In this document: in pieces, positions 60,266 to 64,000 of the stretch
Layout: each line of letters starts with the position of its first letter
Position numbering within the stretch: position 1 is the first letter of the stretch
Assembly: GCF_900637975.1 (NCBI RefSeq)
Contig: NZ_LR134477.1
Location: forward strand, 1,116,001 to 1,180,000
Length of the DNA: 64,000 nucleotides
From: Actinomyces viscosus
GTDB taxonomy: Bacteria; Actinomycetota; Actinomycetes; Actinomycetales; Actinomycetaceae
Direction: 5' to 3'
Notes under the pieces: model-generated
Told to the model about the DNA's origin: nothing
Databases searched by the model: none
Seen by the model: only the letters and a program-made list of their open reading frames with translations
Made by a program: the position numbers and the translations under genes

Positions 60266-62215
60266 TCAGTGCGGTTCACTGGTGAGCATGATCTCCTGGA
60301 AGTCGAGGCGGTCCAGGGCGTGCTCGAGGGAGTCGGCCGAGTACAGGCCCTCGTCCCCGGCGTCCAGGAGGGCCTCGCGCTGGGCGCGGATCATGTCCAG
60401 GGCGCGCTCCCGCATGGGGGCGAGCTCGTCGTGCCGCCAGGTCGGGTCGGTCCAGGCCCTGGCGACGGCCGCCGGGGACAGGACGATATCGGCCCCCTCC
60501 CGTCGCAGCAGGGTGCCGTGCTCAGGCTTGAGGGTCTCGTTCTCCCCGTCCTGGGCCGGGAGCGGGGTCTTGTCTGGCCCCGACGCCGTCTCGGAGGCAG
60601 CGGGCTCGCCCGGCTCGGCGGGCGCGGACTCGTTGTCCGGGGTCCTCGTGGCATCGGGGTCGATGGCATCGTGAGAGCCGCGGCCGGCGGGCTCGGGGCC
60701 ATCGGCGACGGCGTCCTGGGCGGCACTGACCAGCAGCGAGATGACGGCGGCCCTCTCCTCGTCGTCGGCGGGCCCGGCCATCGCGGGTCTGACCAGGCGC
60801 ACCAGCGCAGGCAGTGTCAGGCCCTGGATCGTCAGCGAGCCGGCGGCCACGAGCATGGACACCAGGAGCAGGAAGGGGCGGTGCGGCGCCGTGGTCGGCA
60901 GGGTCTGGGCCGCGGCCAGGGTGATGGCGCCGCGCATGCCCGCCCAGACGATGACGGCGCCCTCGCGTGCGCGCAGGGGCTCGGCCGCGAAGTAGTCCAG
61001 GTCGGCGCCCCGGCGTCGGACCCGGCTGGAGAGCCGGATGGCGCGCCGGGCGATGCTCTCGTGACTGGGTTCGCGCCGGAGCCTGCGCTGGACCTGGGCG
61101 AAGCGGCGTCGGTCCCAGGGAACCTGAGGCATCTCGGCCTCGCCGCGTACGATGGCCGAGCAGCGGTTCTGGAACTGGTGGATCGCCTCCTCGTTCTCCT
61201 CCCAGTGGATTGCCCAGCGCGCGGTGCGGTGGCTGAGGAACTTGAGCATCGGCGCCACGACGACGGCCCGGATGACGACGGTGAGGAGCCCGGCGACCAC
61301 GGCGACCTCCACTGCTCGGCGGACCCCGAGGTCGGAGACGTCGACCTTCTCCACGATGCCGAAGAACTCCAGCCCCATGACCAGGAAGATGAGTCCCTCC
61401 AGGGTGAGCTCCACGGTGTGCCAGTTGGTGCGTGAGGCCACTCGGTGAGCCGGTGGCAGCATCCGGGGGCCACGGTGCCCGGTGATGAGTCCGGCGACGA
61501 CCGCGGCCACCAGGCCCGATCCGTGCATGTGCTCGGCAGGGATCGCCGCCAGGAAGGGAACGGTGAAGGACACGACCGTGTCCACGGTGGGATCGGTGAT
61601 GTGGGAACGAACCCGCAGGCTCACCTCGCCGACGAGCCACCCCACGCCCAGGGCCACGAGCACCGCCAGGGCGAAGCCGCCCAGGACCCCTCCGACGCTC
61701 ACCCCTCCCGACGTGGCGGCCGAGACGGCCGAGGACAGGACCACCAGGGCGGTGGCGTCGTTGAGCAGACCCTCCCCCTCCAGGACGGTGATGATGCGCT
61801 GCGAGACCCCCAGTCGGCGGGCGATGGAGATGGACACGGCGTCGGTGGGGCTGAGGATCGCCCCCATCGCGATCGCCCAGGCCAGGGAGAGCCCGGGGAC
61901 CAGGAGGCTGAGTACCACGCCGATCACCGCAGCGGACAGCGCCACCAGCAGGATGGCCAGGATCGCCACCGGGGCGAGCTCTCGACAGAAGTTGATGGTC
62001 GAGATGCTCACCGCCGTCGAGAACAGCAGCGGGGGAAGGATCCCTTCGAGGACCACCTGAGGATCCAGCTCGACCGCCGGGATGAAGGGGAGGAATCCGA
62101 CGGCGGTGCCCCCGGCCAGGAGGATCAGAGCCGGGGCGACACCGATGCGGTCACTGAGCTGCGAGGCCGCCGCAATGGCCAGGGTGCCCAGCACGGCGAT
62201 GATGAGGAGCTCCAT
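60266..62215 (-). CDS. Na+/H+ antiporter, CPA1 family
   Basis: 649 residues with about 12 membrane segments over the first ~400, then two further segments near 430-480 and a long cytosolic tail. The ion-site motif is VLEGEGLLNDATALVVLSSA; GAILSPTDAVSISIARRLGV and RGAITLAAAQTLPTTAPHRP (usually MRGxxxLA) are also clear. The insertion with basic residues (RRFAQVQRRLRREPSHESIA) and Asp/Glu/Pro-rich stretch may be regulatory. TACCCT sits 6 nt before the ATG, again suggesting a leaderless mRNA. Confidence 0.92.
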   Translation of the reverse strand: MELLIIAVLGTLAIAAASQLSDRIGVAPALILLAGGTAVGFLPFIPAVELDPQVVLEGILPPLLFSTAVSISTINFCRELAPVAILAILLVALSAAVIGVVLSLLVPGLSLAWAIAMGAILSPTDAVSISIARRLGVSQRIITVLEGEGLLNDATALVVLSSAVSAATSGGVSVGGVLGGFALAVLVALGVGWLVGEVSLRVRSHITDPTVDTVVSFTVPFLAAIPAEHMHGSGLVAAVVAGLITGHRGPRMLPPAHRVASRTNWHTVELTLEGLIFLVMGLEFFGIVEKVDVSDLGVRRAVEVAVVAGLLTVVIRAVVVAPMLKFLSHRTARWAIHWEENEEAIHQFQNRCSAIVRGEAEMPQVPWDRRRFAQVQRRLRREPSHESIARRAIRLSSRVRRRGADLDYFAAEPLRAREGAVIVWAGMRGAITLAAAQTLPTTAPHRPFLLLVSMLVAAGSLTIQGLTLPALVRLVRPAMAGPADDEERAAVISLLVSAAQDAVADGPEPAGRGSHDAIDPDATRTPDNESAPAEPGEPAASETASGPDKTPLPAQDGENETLKPEHGTLLRREGADIVLSPAAVARAWTDPTWRHDELAPMRERALDMIRAQREALLDAGDEGLYSADSLEHALDRLDFQEIMLTSEPH

Positions 62216-62257
62216 GGGCCAAGGGTAACCAAGGGCGTCAGCGGCCGATGAGGGGCT

Positions 62258-63247
62258 TCAGCAGTCGTGTCCGGTGAAGCGGTGGAAGTCCCTGCGGGCT
62301 CCGCGGACGCGTCGCGCCCGAGCGGCTCTGAAGCTGCGGGCCCCGCGCTCGGGGAAGTCCTCTCCGGGAAGAGCGCTGCCGTCTCGATGGGCAGGCCCTC
62401 CTCGACGCGGTCCCCCGTGACCCGTGTGCCGGCCCCGGCCGCCTCGCCCCTCCGGTGGTAGGTCGGCGTCGCCCGCCTCCGGTCCGAAACCGGGGCCGTA
62501 GCCCGGGACGAATGCGGGGCCAGGGCCGAAGGGCCCGAAGCCGCGCTCGCGCATGCGCATCATGGCCTCGAAGCGCTCCTCACCCATACGACGGCGGGCG
62601 TCGGCGAAGCGCGGCCCGAACTCGCCGTCCTCCTCCGGCCCGAGCTGGGACTCCAGGGAGGCGATGACCTTGTCGAGAAGCCGAGCCAAAGTGGCGGCCT
62701 CCTCATCGGTCAGCGAGTCGAGGTAGTCGGCCCTGGGCCCGCTCAAGGGCGTGCCGCGACCGGCCTCGGTGAGGTGGACGACCATGACGCGACGGTCCTC
62801 CTGGCTGGGCCTGCGCTCGATGAGGCCATCGGCCTCGAGCTTCTTGAGCAGCTCATTGAGCGACTGCTGGCGGATGTCGAGGAGGAAGGCCAGGTCACGC
62901 GTGGGGATGGGGCTCTGCATGCGCAGGGCGGCCAGCACCCGGCCGCGGCCTCGGGTGGTGTCGGCGAAGGGGCCGCCGCGGTGCGCCGTCATGCGACTGC
63001 GGCGCATGAGGTGCTGCAGGCGGCGGAATCGCTCGTGGAGCGAGGCTCGCTGCGGGTGCTGCGGCGAGACGTCCGCTGTGTCGCCAGCGTCGCCAGCGTC
63101 GTTGGCGTCGTACTCGGGGGTGTTCGGGTTGGTGCTGTCGGTCATGTCGGTCTCCGTTCCCGCACCCTGATGGGCGCTGTGCTGACTGTCTGGTGAGGTT
63201 GTGTCTGGGGCGGTGTTCTCAGTGTTCTCAGTGCTCTCGGTACTCAT
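62258..63247 (-). CDS. MarR-family regulator with Gly/Arg/Pro-rich C-terminal tail
   Basis: 329 residues from MSTESTENTENTAPDTTSPD, with CAGGAGAAGCTC before the ATG. Residues 1-60 are Thr/Asp/Asn-rich and disordered. The winged helix (~90-190) includes PIPTRDLAFLLDIRQQSLNE, LLKKLEADGLIERRPSQEDR and RVMVVHLTEAGRG. After a helical region (~200-250) comes a ~90-residue tail rich in G, P, F and R (RGFGPFGPGPAFVPGYGPGF; RGGRGRHTGHGGPRRGGPAH). The tail is unusual for the family. Probably regulates itself through the inverted repeat upstream. Confidence 0.85.
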   Translation of the reverse strand: MSTESTENTENTAPDTTSPDSQHSAHQGAGTETDMTDSTNPNTPEYDANDAGDAGDTADVSPQHPQRASLHERFRRLQHLMRRSRMTAHRGGPFADTTRGRGRVLAALRMQSPIPTRDLAFLLDIRQQSLNELLKKLEADGLIERRPSQEDRRVMVVHLTEAGRGTPLSGPRADYLDSLTDEEAATLARLLDKVIASLESQLGPEEDGEFGPRFADARRRMGEERFEAMMRMRERGFGPFGPGPAFVPGYGPGFGPEAGDADLPPEGRGGRGRHTGHGGPRRGGPAHRDGSALPGEDFPERGARSFRAARARRVRGARRDFHRFTGHDC

Positions 63248-63358
63248 GAGCTTCTCCTGACGTGAGAGGGGCACCCGTGCAGGTGTGCTGCCATCCCTAT
63301 CGCCATCTCTGCCGTCACCGGTCTGGTCTTCAGTGCTGCCAGTGGTGGTCGAGAGGCT

Positions 63359-63411
63359 TTGGAAGGTGCCTGTTGTATGTTGACGCCACCGAAAGTACAG
63401 GCACCTTCCAA
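63359..63411. promoter_or_regulatory. 15-bp inverted repeat upstream of the MarR gene
   Basis: TTGGAAGGTGCCTGT (63359-63373) and its exact complement (63397-63411) are 23 bp apart, about 112 bp before the MarR start. A related GGTACCTGTATGTTGTAGG lies at 63435-63453. The arms probably bind regulator dimers and mark the MarR promoter. The remaining ~290-bp gap before the helicase gene holds no other gene. Confidence 0.55.
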
Positions 63412-63537
63412 TGAGGGTCAAGGCATTCTCAACCGGTACCTGTATGTTGTAGGTCACGACTCGCGTCGGTACCTCGCCGTCGTCCGAAGGCTCGGTGGAG
63501 ACCGGCGGAGACCACTGGACGGCGTTAGCGTTGCATC

Positions 63538-64000
63538 ATGTCTACGACGACCATGACACCGGGTTCCCAGGAAGCCGCCCGCCCTGTTCGCGAGCGCGCC
63601 GAGGCCGTCCTGCGCGAGCTCGTCGGCCGCCCGGAGGCGCACCTGCGCGAGGACCAGTGGCGGGCGATCGAGGCGCTCGTCGTCGCCCATCGCCGTGTCC
63701 TGGTGGTTCAGCGCACGGGCTGGGGCAAGTCGGCGGTGTACTTCGTGGCGACGGCGCTGCTGCGTGAGGGCTGGGGAGGCTGGCGGCCCGGCACCCCGAC
63801 ACCCTCCCCCGGCGCGCGCGGCCGGGCCGGGGGCGTCGGTGCGAGCATCATCATCTCGCCGCTGCTGGCCCTCATGCGCGACCAGGTCGCCGCTGCCGGC
63901 CGCGCCGGGATCCGGGCAGTGACGATGAACTCGGCCAATGTCACCCAGTGGGAGGAGATCGAGGACCAGGTGCGCGCCGGAGAGGTGGATGTCCTGCTCG
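63538..64000 (+). CDS. RecQ-family ATP-dependent DNA helicase, 5' part
   Basis: The first ~154 residues are in the window; the rest lies beyond the right edge. EAHLREDQWRAIEALVVAHR is the RecQ Q-motif region, VVQRTGWGKSAVYFVATALL is Walker A, and ASIIISPLLALMRDQVAAAG is motif Ia. The segment between Walker A and Ia carries a Gly/Pro/Arg-rich insert. TAGCGT ends 6 nt before the ATG and no Shine-Dalgarno is present. Whether it is canonical RecQ or a relative cannot be said from this fragment. Confidence 0.85.
   Translation, partial: MSTTTMTPGSQEAARPVRERAEAVLRELVGRPEAHLREDQWRAIEALVVAHRRVLVVQRTGWGKSAVYFVATALLREGWGGWRPGTPTPSPGARGRAGGVGASIIISPLLALMRDQVAAAGRAGIRAVTMNSANVTQWEEIEDQVRAGEVDVLL

Overview
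The window is chromosomal DNA of a high-GC Gram-positive bacterium. Gene content (tlyA-nadK, argCJBDRG/H, a his cluster using PriA, gluABCD, actinobacterial rRNA features, frequent leaderless starts) points to Actinobacteria, most probably an Actinomyces-like organism. That placement is inferred from content and style; no database search was possible. Most of the window is core metabolism, with a short accessory stretch of regulators and a toxin-antitoxin pair near 33-38 kb. Both ends cut genes: nadK on the left and a RecQ-family helicase on the right.

Layout. 1-4.7 kb: a leftward run of a TPR protein, a HAD phosphatase, a small unknown protein, tlyA and nadK, joined by overlapping or nearly overlapping stop/start codons. 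4.9-10.8 kb: a complete leftward rrn operon (promoter, leader, 16S, spacer without tRNA, 23S, 5S, terminator). A 29-nt inverted repeat flanks the 23S gene and is its probable processing stem. 10.9-15.5 kb: tyrS, a HhH-GPD glycosylase, a methyltransferase, a MarR regulator, an SRPBCC protein and a 3-methyladenine glycosylase. 15.6-24.9 kb: arginine biosynthesis, argC-J-B-D-R-G then argH, with a formate/nitrite-type channel between argG and argH, and no argF. 25-29.4 kb: a flavodoxin and pheST. 29.5-33.1 kb: a MerR regulator translationally coupled to a two-gene ABC exporter. 33.1-37.9 kb: Phd/PIN toxin-antitoxin pair, MarR, TetR and WYL regulators, an oxidoreductase and a VOC protein. 37.9-41.6 kb: gluABCD-type amino acid uptake. 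41.9-44.1 kb: a TetR regulator and a glycosyltransferase. 44.2-46.6 kb: an rRNA methyltransferase and infC-rpmI-rplT. 46.9-50.6 kb: a second ABC system, a small unknown protein and an SseB-like protein. 50.7-53.7 kb: a phospholipid cluster. 53.8-60.2 kb: hisC-B-unknown and hisH-priA, split by a membrane Ser/Thr kinase on the other strand. 60.3-64 kb: a Na+/H+ antiporter, a MarR regulator with a glycine-rich tail, and the start of a helicase.

Points most worth a second look: infC seems to start at AUC; a CdsA-like gene is broken at an eight-C tract; its partner CDP-alcohol phosphatidyltransferase lacks two of four motif aspartates; a perfect 32-bp palindrome precedes an oxidoreductase; the MerR promoter holds its operator in a 19-bp spacer; and about a dozen genes carry a -10-like hexamer exactly 6-7 nt before the start codon with no Shine-Dalgarno, which suggests leaderless mRNAs. 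I did not find a clearly new multi-gene system; the phospholipid cluster is the best candidate for unusual biochemistry.
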